Shown here: in pieces, positions 11,991-24,860 of the stretch | How positions within the stretch are numbered: the stretch's first letter is position 1 | Layout: every line of letters starts with the position of its first letter | NCBI RefSeq assembly: GCF_018991925.1 | Contig: NW_024756571.1 | Coordinates: 81,554-145,553, forward strand | Length of the DNA: 64,000 nucleotides | From: Homarus americanus | Taxonomy: Eukaryota; Arthropoda; Malacostraca; Decapoda; Nephropidae | Direction of reading: 5' to 3' | Notes under the pieces: generated by a model | The model's input: the letters and a program-made list of their open reading frames with translations, nothing else | Told to the model about the DNA's origin: nothing | The model's database searches: none | Program-made: the position numbers and the translations under genes

Positions 11991-13298
11991 GGAAGGTGTG
12001 AATAATAATAATAAAAATAAATTGGGTCATAAAATATTTCATGTATTCAATTTGTATGATGGTCTTCATAGAGGCGGATCAGAAGAGAGAAAATTTATGA
12101 AAGTGACACATTTTCAAGTGGCTAATCGACTGGATTTGAAGAATAAAGTTTACCCATTCCAATTTTCATGATTGTATCATCCTTTGAACGAGTCTTCTGT
12201 TAGCCGTTCTGTTGCAAGAAAGAAAAAAAAGAGAAAGTATAGGAAGCAAGAGAGACGTGAACCACACAGTCGTCACAGCTTCTCACACACAGACCACCCT
12301 GGACTCGAGGGACAACACCCGCGTGGACATAAAAACACAGTGGGGAGGACCAAGAAGCAATACAAGTCATCTTATATACACGACCGGACGGTTTAACCCA
12401 AGAGGAACCAGACAAAAAAAAACCTTACTGTAAAGACTTTAAAATTCCGTTCTTAATCACTCTGATCTAACGGAACTATATTAATCACATCACTTAATAT
12501 TATGAAAATAACTTAATATATCTTAACTGCACCTTGAATTTTAAACAACAGGAGGACGATAACTTTACCAACACAGTTTCTTGAGGAATCTGTCATCAGG
12601 TTATACGTGTAAGGGAAAGAATTTGACTACAACACCTTTAGGAACGTAAGAATTCTTGAGCATGTTATACGCGTTGTACCTGGGAATGAATCTTGACCTT
12701 AACTTTTTGTCATTCCCTCATTTCATAGTATATTCTCATATTAGTAATACCCTACACTCATTATCTTTGCTCAAATCACGTTTATTTTAAAATTTTCTTG
12801 TATTTTTCTCTAGTCTATAGCTCTAGCTGGTAAAGTCAATAGTATTAGTGTCTTTTCTGACTGAACAGAAACATTTTCCAGCCCCTGAACCACTAACGCA
12901 GCGACCAAGTAATTCCTGTACGCCTTTAATTTATCAAATACACTTTTTATCGACGTCTTTTGTTAATTATATATAAGTTATTTATTTCTTACTTAAAGGT
13001 GATATCTCTCAGAAGTCTATTTACAAGCTTCTTTACACACGTCTACGTTCAAATCACGCTAAGTTTCATTAAACTTTCTCTCGTATAATTCCTTTCGCTT
13101 TCTGCTTTCTCTCCTTTCTGCACATTTCTTTGTCACTGTCAGCCTCTTCCTTTTCGTACCTTATCTCACAGGAGATTTCTCTCCCATTACTTCATTATTT
13201 CTCACTCAATTTCTCGGGCCCTACTCCCTCACCCTCTTCTCGACCTCGTCTCACACCCTAAGTTAGTTTCTAGCGATAGAGAAATTACAGTCAAGGAC
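11991..13298. other. Unassigned AT-rich sequence
   Basis: No gene supported. It has a short AAT-rich stretch (11999-12020) and several small frames at 12172-12433 with no recognisable domain. 12440-13250 is AT-rich to pyrimidine-rich without repeats that I can define. Confidence 0.5.
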
Positions 13299-13870
13299 CC
13301 GCAGCTCTTCCAACACCACAGCGAGGCTCCCCACCACACCACCACACAGCGAGTCTCCCACTACACCACCACAGCGAGGCAACCACCACCACCACACCAC
13401 CACAGCCGAGCCCCACCACCACCACACCACCACAGCGGGGCTCCCACCACAACACCACAGCGAGGCTCCCACCACACCACTACAGCGTATCTCCCACCAC
13501 ACCACCACAGCGAGGCCCCACCACACCACCACAGCGAGGCGACTACCACCACACCACCACAACGAGGTAACCACCACCACCACACCACCACAAACGAGGC
13601 TCCCACCACACCACCACACAGCGAGGCACACCACCACACAATTAAGAGGTAACCACCACCACCACACAACCACAGTGAGGAGGCAACCACCACCACTACC
13701 TCACTACCAGAGAGGTGACAAACACAACCACAGCGAGGTGACCATTACACCACACCACACCACATCACATCACACCACACCAAAACACCACACATAACAA
13801 CTACACTACAGTACACCACACTTCCATACCACACCTCCATGCCACACCATCACACCTACTACTACTACTA
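13299..13870 (+). repeat. CACCACACCACCACAGCGAGG minisatellite and CCACAC-rich flank
   Basis: Degenerate ~24-27-bp units built on CCACCACACCACCACAG followed by CGAGGC or CGAGTC. After about 13740 it passes into simple CACAC/CCACA sequence and ends in (CTA)n at 13856-13871. The Val/Trp/Gly-rich minus-strand ORFs (13263-13696) are translations of the array. Confidence 0.85.
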
Positions 13871-13950
13871 CCTAGCTGTCACTCAGAATCGAGTATGACG
13901 ATCATCCAGCTATGATACAGTGATACGAGGTATTAGGTATGTCACCTTGG

Positions 13951-15511
13951 TTAATGAGTTTTGAGATAACTAAAGAGACCGATACGGGACCCGCAGCTTC
14001 GTTCACATTCGTTGCACATGTGGAGGGCTCCATCTACTGCGGGAGGGGTGGTGGCAGCGTCTTTCCGGCGTTGGCGCTTGTCTGCCTCGATTTGCAGTCG
14101 GGCTAACTCGAAAGTATTGACACCTTCTAATGTGGTGCTCTCCAAGCTTTGATGTGGAGTAATCGAATAAAAGGTGAGGGGGTCGATTTGGCACTTTTTC
14201 GGGATTGTCTTAAGACTATCCTTATACCTTTTTAATTGCCCGCCGGCGTTATGTTAGGTGACTGTAAAGTAGCTGCTTTGGCATTCTACTGTCGTCCATG
14301 CGGGTAACATGGCCAGTCCAACGTAGTTGTTCATGGATAATGGTAACCTCGATGCTCCTACAGTTGGTGTCAGCAAGAATACTGGCATTTGTTCTCTTGT
14401 CTTCCCAGCGAACTCGGAGGATGGAATGTAGACTACGTTGGTGAAAGTTTTCAAGTGCCTTGAGGTGCCTCCTGTATGCGACCCATGTCTCACAGCCATA
14501 TAGCAGGGAGGAGAGGACCACTGCTCGATATACGCGCAGCTTTGTAGATAATTTCAGCTCCCTACAGCTAACGACACGATTTCGGAGTCTGCCAAAGGCT
14601 TGAGACGTATATCTGATCCGATGCTGAATCTCTTCATCGATGTCCGCGGTGGTGGACAGGTGGAAGCCGAGATACCGAAAGTGGGCAACATTAGAGAGGG
14701 TAGTACCGTTAAGCTGGATGGATGGTGGAGGTGTGTCTGAACCAGGGGCAGGTTGAAAGAGAATCTGAGTCTTACGTACATTCACCTCAAGGCCGAAGCG
14801 TGCATACACGTTTACGTAATGTTCAGGATCTCCTGTAGGTTGCGTTCAGTGTGAGCGGCAAGGATGAGGGCGTCTGCATACTGAAGTCAGTAATGGAAGC
14901 TGCTGACACCTTGTTCTGTCTGGAGTCGTCTTATATTGAAAAGATCCTTCATCCGGTACTAGATGTTCACCCAGCCGGCCAAATTGGCACTAGCACGAAT
15001 AAGGAAGGCAGCCACAAAATGGAAAAGAGAGTTGGTTCCAGTACACATCTTTGTTTTACCCCAGTTTGGATGGAGAAGAACACACGACTGGGTGCCATTG
15101 TGGAGGACACTGCCGTTCATGCCTTCGTAGAGTTGCCTGAGGGTCCGCCAGAGGGCTTCCCTGTTGACCGAGTCGAAGGCCTTGGTTAAGTCGATGAACG
15201 CCATGTAAACGTAACGACGCTGTTCTCTGCACTTCTTCTGTATCTGGCGGGCAGCAAAGGTCATGCCAGTGGTGCCACGTGATGGTCTAAAGCCATATTA
15301 AGATTCTGGGAAGAAGTTTTCCGCCTCAGGAAGAGGTCTGTTTAGGAGGAATCAGGCGATAATTTTGCCAACTACGGACAGCAGCGAGATCCCGCGGATT
15401 GCCACAGTTTGACCGGTCTCCCTTGTTCTGATAAATATTGACAATGGAAGCGTCTTTAAGAGCTTGGGAGATTTCCTGCTTTTCCCATATATTCTCTAGG
15501 AGAGAGTGGAG

Positions 15512-15513
<2 letters not shown>
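13951..15513 (-). pseudogene. 5'-truncated LINE with RT and C-terminal zinc finger (RTE-like), decayed
   Basis: Read on the minus strand from 15510 downwards. First is an RT entry block (DASIVNIYQNKGDRSNCGNP, about 15470). Next is the catalytic block FIDLTKAFDSVN (about 15200-15170). Then comes LQYADALILAAHTERNLQ near 14885-14830, where the usual YADD appears as YADA, so one catalytic Asp is lost. After that is a long open stretch, 14809-14249, with KTQILFQPAP, FRYLGFHLS, LYGCETWVAYRRHLKALENF and RWTGHVTRMDDSRMPKQ. The C-terminus is a C2H2-like finger (CNECERSCGSRIGLFSYLKTH without its last residue) at 14020-13955. These blocks are typical of RTE-type or related LINE ORF2s that lack an RNase H. 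Frameshifts lie near 15310, 14830 and 14240. The ORF1 and endonuclease parts are missing. The upstream edge coincides with the (CA)n at 15515. Confidence 0.8.

Positions 15514-15514
<1 letters not shown>

Positions 15515-15552
<38 letters not shown>
15515..15552. repeat. (CA)n microsatellite
   Basis: 38 bp of CA, directly at the 5' truncation point of the antisense LINE. Confidence 0.95.
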
Positions 15553-15554
<2 letters not shown>

Positions 15555-16199
15555 CAACACACACTTCCTTCAGCCTTCATAGGGTAAGGACTGTGTAGTC
15601 AGCGCTGCCCGCTCACGCGGCCGTGGTCTCTTGACCATGGAGACAGCTGCCAGCCTGGTCTGTCGGGCCTTTCCCTTTCCCCATTACGATATATCAACAT
15701 CCTCCCACCAGCAGTACAGTGCAAAGCTTGATGATTAACCCACAAGTGCTAAACAAAAGTGACAATTTCAACTAAAAACAAAGAAACGATTTTTAGTGTG
15801 ACAATCGTGCTTAGCGGTCAATGTTGACCTGACGGTGACCTGACACACCCAGGGTCCGCCGTACACTCACCACCACCAACACCGTATGAGAAGCCAAGAA
15901 ACTCTCCAAACCACGCGAAGAGAGAAATGAGGAATCCCTACCCCACCCAGGTGAGGAACTATGAATTCCTAACTACATCACATGAGGAACAAGAACCATC
16001 TCCAACACCCTGTGTGAGCTGGAGGACCTACCCGGACCAAGTGGTACATCTGCAGCTGTAGTGAGGTAGCAGCTTAACAGCCAGGCTTGGCGCCGACATC
16101 AGGTCACAAGAATGTCTACAGACCAGCTCGCACAGCAACACATCTACGTAAAGTTAATCTACATGTTGACTATGTTTCTTATGTTTTTGTATTGAAAGC
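15553..16199. other. Unassigned sequence
   Basis: GC-richer than its surroundings, with no ORF or repeat I can support. Confidence 0.45.
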
Positions 16200-16372
16200 T
16201 TTTGTCAATCAAGTGACCCAAACCCCGATTTCACCATATGTAACTTATCATCTCTGTTCATTGTATATTTTCAGCCTTCGGGCTGCCATGTTATCTTAAT
16301 AAACCGTAAATTATTATTATTATTAGTATTATTAGTATTATTAGTATTATTAGTATTATTATTACACACACA
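16200..16372 (+). mobile_element. Possible retroposon 3' end with ATT-rich tail
   Basis: A stretch ending CAGCCTTCGGGCTGCCATG, a short inverted hairpin, is followed by an AATAAA signal (16300) and then an (ATT)n/(ATTAGT)n tail at 16310-16362 and a short CA run. A 3' hairpin followed by a simple-repeat tail is usual for LINE or SINE 3' ends. No coding part is attached, so the family is unknown. Confidence 0.4.
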
Positions 16373-17468
16373 CACTAAAAATAAAAATAACGCTGTAACT
16401 TTCCTCTTTGGGTTTTGATCTTAGCTTCAGTTTCGCCTGAAGGTTGGTAGTGCAGGTGTCCGTCGAAACTCGTCGAAGACCTTAGTGATACGTCCACACA
16501 AAGTTTAGTTAAAATACAATGTTGCTTGAAGTATTGTGGTCGCAACTCCTGGTCAGACACACAGTGCAGGAACTGTAAGTGTGTAGTCCTGTGTCCACCT
16601 TCCAGAGAACACACAAAGGCACGGGCTGATATTTTGTCCTCCTGTGTCCACCTGCAGGACGTTAGGGACACCTTGGGGACGGCCACATAGTGAGTATCAT
16701 TACCCCGACAAACCTCGTCTTATAGACCAGCCACAAGAAGAGCATTATGCAAATTGGTGTGTCCCGAGCGGGGAGTCATGGCGTCTTTATCCAACTCCTG
16801 ACGATGCCACTCTTCTCCCGAGTCTCGTCTAAATACGGCCAAAAGCGTCTTTATTACCTTTTCAATTTCTTCTTAGTGTCATTTAATGTAGTGTCAAGTC
16901 TTTTACCTCTTTATCCTTGGTGCCAGACTACTACTTATTACCGGCTAAATGTAAAGCTAAAAGTCTCTTTAATTTCAGGTACATGTGATACTACTGGTGT
17001 AGCACCAGGAATATGTTAACTTTTATACTGGCTGACACATTTCTTTCCACGGGATGAACACGTTTCAAACCCAGACGCCTCCCCCCATCCTGGACCCTTA
17101 TGTACCCTACCTGTGTCCTGTAATTTATTTACAGTATCAGGTGTAATTGAGATAAAGTCAGGATGATGAAGGTAAAGACTTGTTCGTGACAGTCCAAGCA
17201 CTCTGGAACGCATCAGACAATCAATGGTCCGACGTGTACAGGCCTACATTGAGGCAGAAGGGGGCAACTTTGAACATTTCCTTTAGGTTGTAACTAAGAG
17301 GAGTCACACTGTAGACATCTGCGAATAAATTATTACAAAACCCACGGGGGTTTCACTTAAAATTTACTCTCATTAATACAATATCTTATATGTATTGTAA
17401 CATGGAAACTATGCAGTATCTGACATTTTACCATAGAGACATTGTGGTTTAGAATTATCCACGGATTT
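16373..17468. other. Unassigned sequence
   Basis: About 1.1 kb of mixed sequence. The small frames on both strands (for example 16375-16686 and 16747-17019) show no domain or conserved motif that I recognise. Confidence 0.5.
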
Positions 17469-17507
17469 CACCCCTGAAGATGTGAATTACACGAAAGCGC
17501 TTGGGAA
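17469..17507 (+). ncRNA. Hammerhead-like motif in Penelope tail
   Basis: CTGAAGA (17474-17480), one U, stem GTG/CAC (17482-17484 with 17490-17492), GAAA (17493-17496), a short GCGC element, then TT and GGG (17503-17505), which could pair with CCC at 17471-17473. Penelope-like elements are known to carry hammerhead ribozymes with a very short stem III. The extra U between CTGAAGA and stem II is not canonical, so activity is uncertain. Confidence 0.45.
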
Positions 17508-17571
17508 CTTCATGTTTTCTTGTTTCCTCTGTGGTTATCAGCATATACATGGATCACGCGCACCTACAGTG

Positions 17572-17573
<2 letters not shown>
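17469..17573 (+). mobile_element. Solo tail of a Penelope-like element
   Basis: The first ~95 bases, from CACCCCTGAAGATG through GTGGTTATCAGCATATA, match 62499-62580 almost base for base. There the same sequence follows a Penelope-like RT/GIY-YIG ORF. The flanking sequence to the left does not match, so this copy is tail-only. It runs into a (TA)n tract, as the 62.5-kb copy does. Confidence 0.75.

Positions 17574-17661
<88 letters not shown>
17574..17661. repeat. (TA)n microsatellite
   Basis: 88 bp of alternating TA directly after the Penelope tail. It gives spurious YIYIYI frames on both strands. Confidence 0.95.
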
Positions 17662-17664
<3 letters not shown>

Positions 17665-18399
17665 TCGAACTTCAGAAAACACAGTTGTTCCTTCCTCACT
17701 CGAGCATTAGTCTCACGGGGCCAAGGCTGGAAAATCAGCGATTTGGGTCGAATCAGCTAGGATTGCGGTAACTGGGCCAAAAGGTCGTCCACTGGGCTTT
17801 AACTTTTACATTTAAGGGAGATCAGAGAAAGGTCAAGGTCAAAAGGATCAAAGGTCGTTCAATCAGTCCTATGATACTGCCTTTGAGGTGACCAATCATC
17901 ACACGGTCCTGAGCTGAAGCTACTGACTGACTCTGATTTTCCAGAATAAAGGTATAGAAACGGTGTGTATTTATCTAATTCCTCCACTTTTCTTCATTTG
18001 ACGTCAGTAAACCGCAAAACCTTTTTTGTCGGTTCAAGAATTCGACTATTTCCTTTTTTTTCTTTTTTAACCAAGCACTTCGTAGTGTATCAACAAAGCT
18101 TGATTTGCGTCCGTGCTCACTTTGTTTACCTGTACCTAGTTACAGACAATCATTCCTGCACAACATAACCTCTCCAGAACTCTCACCTGGACCATTCCGA
18201 TGTACGAGACGGTCAGCACACCCCCTTACCCTCGACCCCCTTCAATATCCACATGCAATATACCCTTCAGGCTCCTCAATTCAAATGCTCCCCTTCATCA
18301 TCGGCCTCCAAATCTTTGCTAAAGTCTCCAATTTGCAGGAAACTAAACGGAATTCTGGTATAGCGATGTTGCTCTCGTTTCTGTTAATTAACGCTGCCT
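17662..18399. other. Unassigned sequence
   Basis: No supportable gene or repeat. Short AGGTCA-containing stretches (17825-17865) were noted but no function is claimed. Confidence 0.45.
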
Positions 18400-19110
18400 T
18401 GGTGGGCGGGGTTTGGGGGGGGAAATGGATGCAGGGTGGGGGAGTGGAGGCATGTAGGGGGTGCTGCAGGCAGGGAAAATGAAGGCAGGAGGGGATGGTA
18501 GAAGCAGGGGAAAGTCGAAGCATGTGGGACAAAGAGGAAGCAAGCGAAAGGAAGTGAAAAGTGAGGGAAGAGGAAATAGGTGAGGGGGAAATGGAAGTAC
18601 GGAGGGGGAATTAGGAGGGGAAACAAAAGCAGGGAGGGAGAAAAAATGGAGACAGGTAAGGGGAAGCAGACGGAGGTAGGGGGAAATGGAAGTACCAAGG
18701 GGGAAATGGAGACAGGTATGTGGAAAAACGGACGTAGGGATGGAGGAGGAGCCATCGAGGGTAAGGAAAGTATCGCTAAAGGAGTAGAAGGAGGTGGAGG
18801 AGGAGGAGGGGGGGGGGGTATGGAGGGTAACGGGAGAGAGTCTGAACGTTCGACAAGTGATGGTAAGGATGATTGGCACTGGAGGAGGAGGTTGAGACCG
18901 GAGATAAAAGATGGTTAATAGAGGTAGGGCGATGGGATGACAAGGTGGGAGTATTAGAGAATCAGATATGGTGATGGTGTCAAAGTGGAAGTGGAAACAG
19001 GGAGGGAGTGGTGGCAATGAAGAAGGGAGGATGTGATGGCAGGATGGAAGTGGGGGCAAGGAGGATGTGGTGACAGGGAGGAAGTGGAGGTAAGGAGGAA
19101 GTGGAAGCAG
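18400..19110 (+). repeat. Purine-rich low-complexity tract (GGGGAAATGGAAGTA-like)
   Basis: Strongly G/A-biased plus strand with loosely repeated blocks such as GGGGGAAATGGAAGTA and GGAGGTGGAGGAGG, and a G run near 18808. The long Pro/Ser/Leu minus-strand frames (18384-19059) follow from this composition. Confidence 0.75.
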
Positions 19111-19986
19111 GATTGTTAAAAATCAACCATTTCAAGTTTCCGTGAGTCCTTATTACACTGAGGATAGGTTGGGTCGGGTTAGGTGAAGCCAAATAGAATC
19201 GTAACCGCAATCTCTTTATGCCACTTGTGACACGAATTCTGTCAATCATTGCTGAACTGAAAATCCTGAAGGTAAGAATAAAAAAAAATACTAAAACTTA
19301 CCTAAAAATAATGAACTTGTATTCAAAGAGGATTAACTCGTGTTAGTGACAAAATATCAACCTTAAATTTGTAGGTAAGGAAATGAAACTATTACTCCTC
19401 GACAGATTTACCTGTATTGATCGCTACTGTCAGTTCTAGAGTGACAGGAGCAACTCTACCCGAGCATTTCCTTGATCAAATGAAACTGACAGTATTCTCA
19501 TAAAACTCTGTAATTGAGGTTTATGATTGACACAACTCCACCACCCAAACAGCTTTTATCCAATTATATATCCATTAAAGGGAAGACATATATCGCCACT
19601 GAAATCTGATAGACTGGAAGACGATCATCAACAGGTTTTCATACGCCTAAGGTCCTGCTTGACAAGTCACTATGGATAGGTTTATTTGACAGTAATGCCA
19701 AGAGGAAATGACCGACTGGATCGACAGAACAGCAGAATTGACGGGTATTGACGGGTTTCCCATGACACAATATCAGTGACAGGCTCCCCAGAACTATGTA
19801 ATATTGACAAACGACAATCAACATCGACGAGTAATGATGATGTGTGTATACCACCATCCGGCCTCCTTGAAGAATCTGAAACCCATTCGTGTTTTGAGTC
19901 TTTGTATTCTTGAGAAACTTTCCAAGTCTGAGATCCTCAGATAAATGTCCTATCTATATTTTCAGGATCTCATTGACAGAATTAAT
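19111..19986. other. Unassigned sequence with decayed fringe of the 40-bp repeat
   Basis: No gene. Isolated CTGACAGTATT- and TGACAGTAATG-like fragments near 19485, 19685 and 19775 resemble the monomers of the next array and suggest an older, decayed flank. Confidence 0.4.
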
Positions 19987-20243
19987 CTGACAGCATTACT
20001 GACAGGTTCCTTTTGGCAAAATAAAACCTGACAGCATTACTGGCAGGTTCCATTGGGCAAAACAAATCTGACAGCATTACTGACGTGGTACATATGTCAA
20101 AACAAATCTGACAGCATTACTGATAGGTTCCATTTACCAAAACAAATCTGACAGCATTACTGATAGGTTCCATTTACCAAAACAAATCTGACAGCATTAC
20201 TGATAGGTTCCATTTACCAAAACAAATCTGACAGCATTACTGA
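19987..20243 (+). repeat. 40-bp minisatellite
   Basis: Six and a half copies of a 40-41-bp unit starting CTGACAGCATTACTGA and ending CCAAAACAAAT. The last three full copies are identical, and the first three are diverged (TTTTGGC, ATTGGGC and ATATGTC variants). Confidence 0.93.
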
Positions 20244-20424
20244 TGAATTTTGAACTGGGTGTTTAAAAATATTTGAGCCAAGAATGAGATTAATAACTGA
20301 AATAATGATTGAATAGTGTAGAGAGACAGAGAGAGATGGAGAGATAAGTAAACAAGTGGGAAAGAGAGAGAAATATAGAAAGAGGAAGATGGAAAGAGAT
20401 ACAAGAATGGTAAAGACCGACAAA

Positions 20425-23400
20425 TACCGCCACCCTCTACCTACACTCTCCCTCCATCCTCTACCAACACTCCCTCCACCTACGCTCTCCATCACCCTCT
20501 ACCTACACTCTCCACCCTCTATCTCCTCCACACCAACCCCACCACACACTCTCCACCGTCTACGTACACTTCTCCACATCCCCACTCTAACTCTCCCCTC
20601 CACCCCTACGTACACTCTCCCTCCATCCTCTACCAACACCTCCCTCCACCCTCTACGCACACCTCCCCCATCCTCTCACCCACACCCTCCCTCCACCTCT
20701 ACCTACAACTTCCTCCATCCCCACCCACATCTCCCTTCACCACCCACCCACACCTCTCCACCCCACCCACACCTCCCTTCACCCCCTACCAAACCTCCCT
20801 CCACCCCACCCACACCTCCACCCCACCACAACCCTCCTCCCACCACCCACCAACACCTCCCACCACCCCACCCACACCTCTCCTCACCACCTACCCACAC
20901 CTCCCATCCCCACCTACAACTCCATCCCCCACCCACACCTCCCTCTCACCACCTACCCACACTCTCCACTCCACCCACACCCTTCCATCTCCCCACCAAC
21001 ACCTCCCTCCACCCCACCTACACCTCCCTCCACCCCACCTACACTCTCCCCCACCCCCACCCACACCTCCTTCACCCCACCAACACCTCCCCTCCACCCC
21101 ACCCACACCTCCCTCTCCTCACCACCCCACCCACACTCTCCCTCCACCCCACACTCTCCACCTCTACCAACACTCTCCTCCACCCCTCTACCTACACTCT
21201 CCTCACCACTCTCCAACACTCTCCTCCACCCCTCTACCTACACCTACACTCTCCCTCTCATCCTCTCTCTCTCCTCCACCCTCTATCTACCTCTCCCTTC
21301 ACCCTCTACCTACACTCTCCCTCCATCCCTCTACCTACACTCTCCCTCCACCCTCTACCTACACTCTCCTCTCACCACTCTACCAACCTCTCCTCCACCC
21401 TCTACCTACACTCTCCTCCACCACTCTCTACACCTCCCTCACCCTCTATCTACACTCTCCTTCACCCTCTACCTACACTCTCCCTCCACCTCTACCTACA
21501 CTCTCCCTCACCCTCTACCTACACTCTCCCCCCTCTACCTACACTCTCTCCCTCTACCTACACTCCCCCACCCTCTCCTACACTCTCCCCACCTCTCCAC
21601 CTCTCTCCACCACTCTACCTACACTCCCACCCTCTACCTACACTCTCCCCTCTACCTACACTCTCTCCACACCCTCTACCTACTCTCCCTCCACCTCCTA
21701 CCTACACTCCTCCCCCACCCTCTACCTACACTCTCACCACTCTACCTACACTCTCCTTCACCCCTCTACCTACACTCTCCCTCCACCCTCTACCCACTCT
21801 CCCTCTCCACCCTATACCTACACTCTCCATCACTCCCACTCTACCTACACTCTCCCACTCCACCCTCTCACCTACACTCTTCACACCCCTCTACCTACAC
21901 TCTCTCCACTCTCCAACCCCTCCCACACTCTACCTACACTCCTCCACCCTACCTACATAACACCCTCCCTACACTCTCTCCACACCTCCCCCTACACTCA
22001 CTCCCTATCCTACACTCTCCTCCACCCTCTACCTACATCTCACCCCTACCTACATCTCCCCTCCCTCTCTACCTACACTCTCCCTCCACCCTCTCCCTAC
22101 ATCTCCCCCACCACTCTACCACCTCTCCCCACCCTCTACCTACACTCTCCACCACCCTCCTCCCTAAACTCTCCCCCCTTACCTACACCCCCACAACCCT
22201 CTACCTACACCCCACCCTCTACCTACACTCTCCCCACCCTCTACCTACACTCTCCCCCCACCCTCTACCTACACTCTCCCTCACCCTCTACCCTACCTCT
22301 CTCCTCCACCCCTCTACCTACACTCTCCCCCCACTCTCTACCTACTACTCTCTCCCCACCCTCTGCACACTCTCCCCACCCTCACCTACCTCTCCCTCAC
22401 CCCTCTACCTACACACTCTCTCCCCCACCCTCTACCTACACTCTCTCCCCACCCTCTACCTACCTCTCTCCCCACCCTCTACCTACACTCCTCTCCCCAC
22501 TCTCTCACCTACCTCCTCTCCCCCACCCTCTCCCTCTCCTCTCCCCCCACCACTCTACCTACACTCTCTCCCCACCCTCTACCTCACTCTCTCCTCCCAC
22601 CCTCTACCTACTCTCTCCCCCCACCCTCTACCTACACTCTCTCCCCACCCTCTACCTACACTCTCCCCACCCTCTGCCTACTACTCTCCCCCCCTTACCT
22701 ACACTCTCTCCCCACCCTCTACCTACACTCTCCCCCCACCCTCTACCTCACCTCTCTCCCCACACCCTCTGCCTCCACCCCTCCTCTCCCCACCTCTACC
22801 TACACCCTCCCCCACCCTCTACCTACACTCTCTCCCCCCCCTCTACCTCTCTCCCCACCTCTACCCACTCTCTCCCCCACCCCTCTCCTCTCCCCACCTC
22901 CCCCACTCTCCCCACCCCTCTACCTCACTCTCCCCACCCTCTACCTACACTCTCTCCCCACCCCTCTACCTCTCTCCCCCACCCCTACCCTACCTCTCTC
23001 CCCCCCACTCTCTACCTACACCCCACACCCTCTACCCCCCTCTCTCCCCCACTCTCTACCTACACCTCTCCCCACCCCTCTACCTACCTCTCCCTCACCC
23101 ACCTACACTCTCTCCCCCACCTCTCTCCCTCTCCCCCACCCTCTACCAACACTCTCCTCCTCCTACACTCTCCCCCCACCCTCTACCTCTCTCCCCCACC
23201 CTCTTTCTCCCCTCCCCCACCCCTCTACCTCTCTCCCCTCTCTACCTACACCCCTCCCTCCACCCTCTACCTCTCTCCCCCTCCCCTACCTCTCCCCCAC
23301 CCTCTACCCCTACACTCCTCTCTCCCCACTCTCCTCCCCCCTCTACCTCTCTCCCCTCCCCACACTCTCTCCCACCTCTACCACTCTCCCCCCTCTCTAC

Positions 23401-24412
23401 CTACACTCTCTCCCCCACCCTCCCTACTCTCTCCCCCCTCTCTACACCCTCTCCACCACCTCTACCCTCTCTCCTCCCTCTCCCCCACTCTCACCTCTCT
23501 ACCTACACTCTCTCCACCCCTCTACCCCTCTCTCCCCACTCTCTACCTACCTCTCTCCCCACTCTCCTACCTCTCTCCCACCACCCCTCCTCTCTCCCCC
23601 TCTCTACCCCCTCCCACCACCCTCTACCTCTTCCACCACTCTCCCTACCCCACCTCCACCTCTACTCACTCTCCCCCCTCTCTACCTACACTCTCTCCAC
23701 CCTCTACCTACCTCTCTCCCCACTCTCTCCCACCCTCCCACCACCTCTACCTACTCTCCCCACACCTCTCTACCCCTCCCTCTCTACCACCCTCTACCTA
23801 CTCTCCTCCCCCCTCTCTACACTCCCCCCCCCTCTACCTACACTCTCCCCCACCCTCTGCCTCCCCCCTCTACCTACACTCTCCCCACTCTCCCCTCTAC
23901 CCTCTCCCCCTCTCTACCTACTCTCTCCCCACCCCTCTACACTCTCTCCCCCCACCTCTACCTACATCTCCCCACCTCTACCTACCTCTCCCCCCCTCTA
24001 CCCCACCCCCACCTCTACCTACACTCTCTCCCCCACCTCTACCCCATCTCTCCCCCCTCTACACTCCTACCTCTCTCCCCCACCCTCTACCTCTCCCCCA
24101 CCTCCCCACTCTCTCCACCCCACCCCCTCCCCTCCCCTCCCCCACCCTCTACACCCTCCCTCCACCTCTACCTACACTCTCTCCCCCACTCTCCCACCTC
24201 CCCTCCCACCTCCTCCCACCACCCTCTACCTCTACCTCCCCACCCTCTACCCTATACCCTCCACCACCCTCTACCTACCTCTCTCCCCACCCTCCCTACC
24301 CCTCCCACCCTCTCCCTCTCCCCACCCTCTACCTCTACCTCTCCCCTCCCTCCCACCCTCTACCTCCCACCCTCTACCTCTACCCCTCCACCCTCACCAC
24401 CTCCTACCCTCA
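20425..24412 (+). repeat. 4-kb pyrimidine-rich array (CTCTACCTACACTCTCC unit)
   Basis: Nearly purine-free on the plus strand apart from A. The core CCCTCTACCTACACTCTCC recurs with variable CCC/CTC padding, so the period drifts (about 20-26 bp). The left ~900 bp has a CACCCACACCTCC variant. The 534-aa Pro/Thr/Leu/Ser-rich frame at 20356-21960 is a translation of the array, not a mucin gene: it has no signal peptide and begins in unrelated sequence. Indel density is very high. Confidence 0.93.
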
Positions 24413-24860
24413 GTCACACTCGAGTTTGTCTTACAGTTCTCCATGCACATAGGGCCTCCCGCACGTTATCATCTGTAAGCAATAACTTGAGGTTGAGGGA
24501 AGGACAGAACGATGATAGGAAAGGACTGAAGGATGGAAGGAAAGACGGAAATATAAAGAAAAGTTGAAGGATACATGGAAAAAAAGGACGAAGAAGGAAA
24601 GAATATAGGGAAGGAAAAAGTAGAAGGAAGGGAAAGATGCTTCGATAGACAGAAGATTGACAGGAAGAATAGACAGAGAGACGGAAGAGTGTAATCTAAC
24701 GCAGCACCTCCCCCCCCCCAACAGTCTCTGACAGGGCATAATGATAACAGACTGCGGTACGCTAGAGTATTTACGTCCTACATAAAAGTACTCAAGAGGT
24801 GAGAATCGGTAGTTTCTTCACTAGTCGTAAGGATATAACCGCAAAGTAAGTGCGTCCTGA
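24413..24860. other. Unassigned spacer between arrays
   Basis: A GGAAGG-rich purine stretch (24490-24690), a C9 run near 24711, then mixed sequence. No gene seen. Confidence 0.5.

Noticed and set aside
12360..12400. TATATAAG on the minus strand with a downstream pyrimidine tract ending in CAG near 12210
   Set aside because: It looks like a TATA box plus a splice acceptor, but no coding exon with recognisable content follows. Chance is likely in AT-rich DNA.
17482..17771. YIYIYI-rich ORFs over (TA)n tracts here and at 36.3, 51.2, 52.0, 61.0 and 62.6 kb
   Set aside because: They are translations of dinucleotide repeats.
20356..21960. 534-aa Pro/Thr/Ser-rich ORF resembling a mucin
   Set aside because: It lies wholly in the pyrimidine array except for its unrelated first ~25 codons. 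It has no signal peptide, and its period changes with indels.
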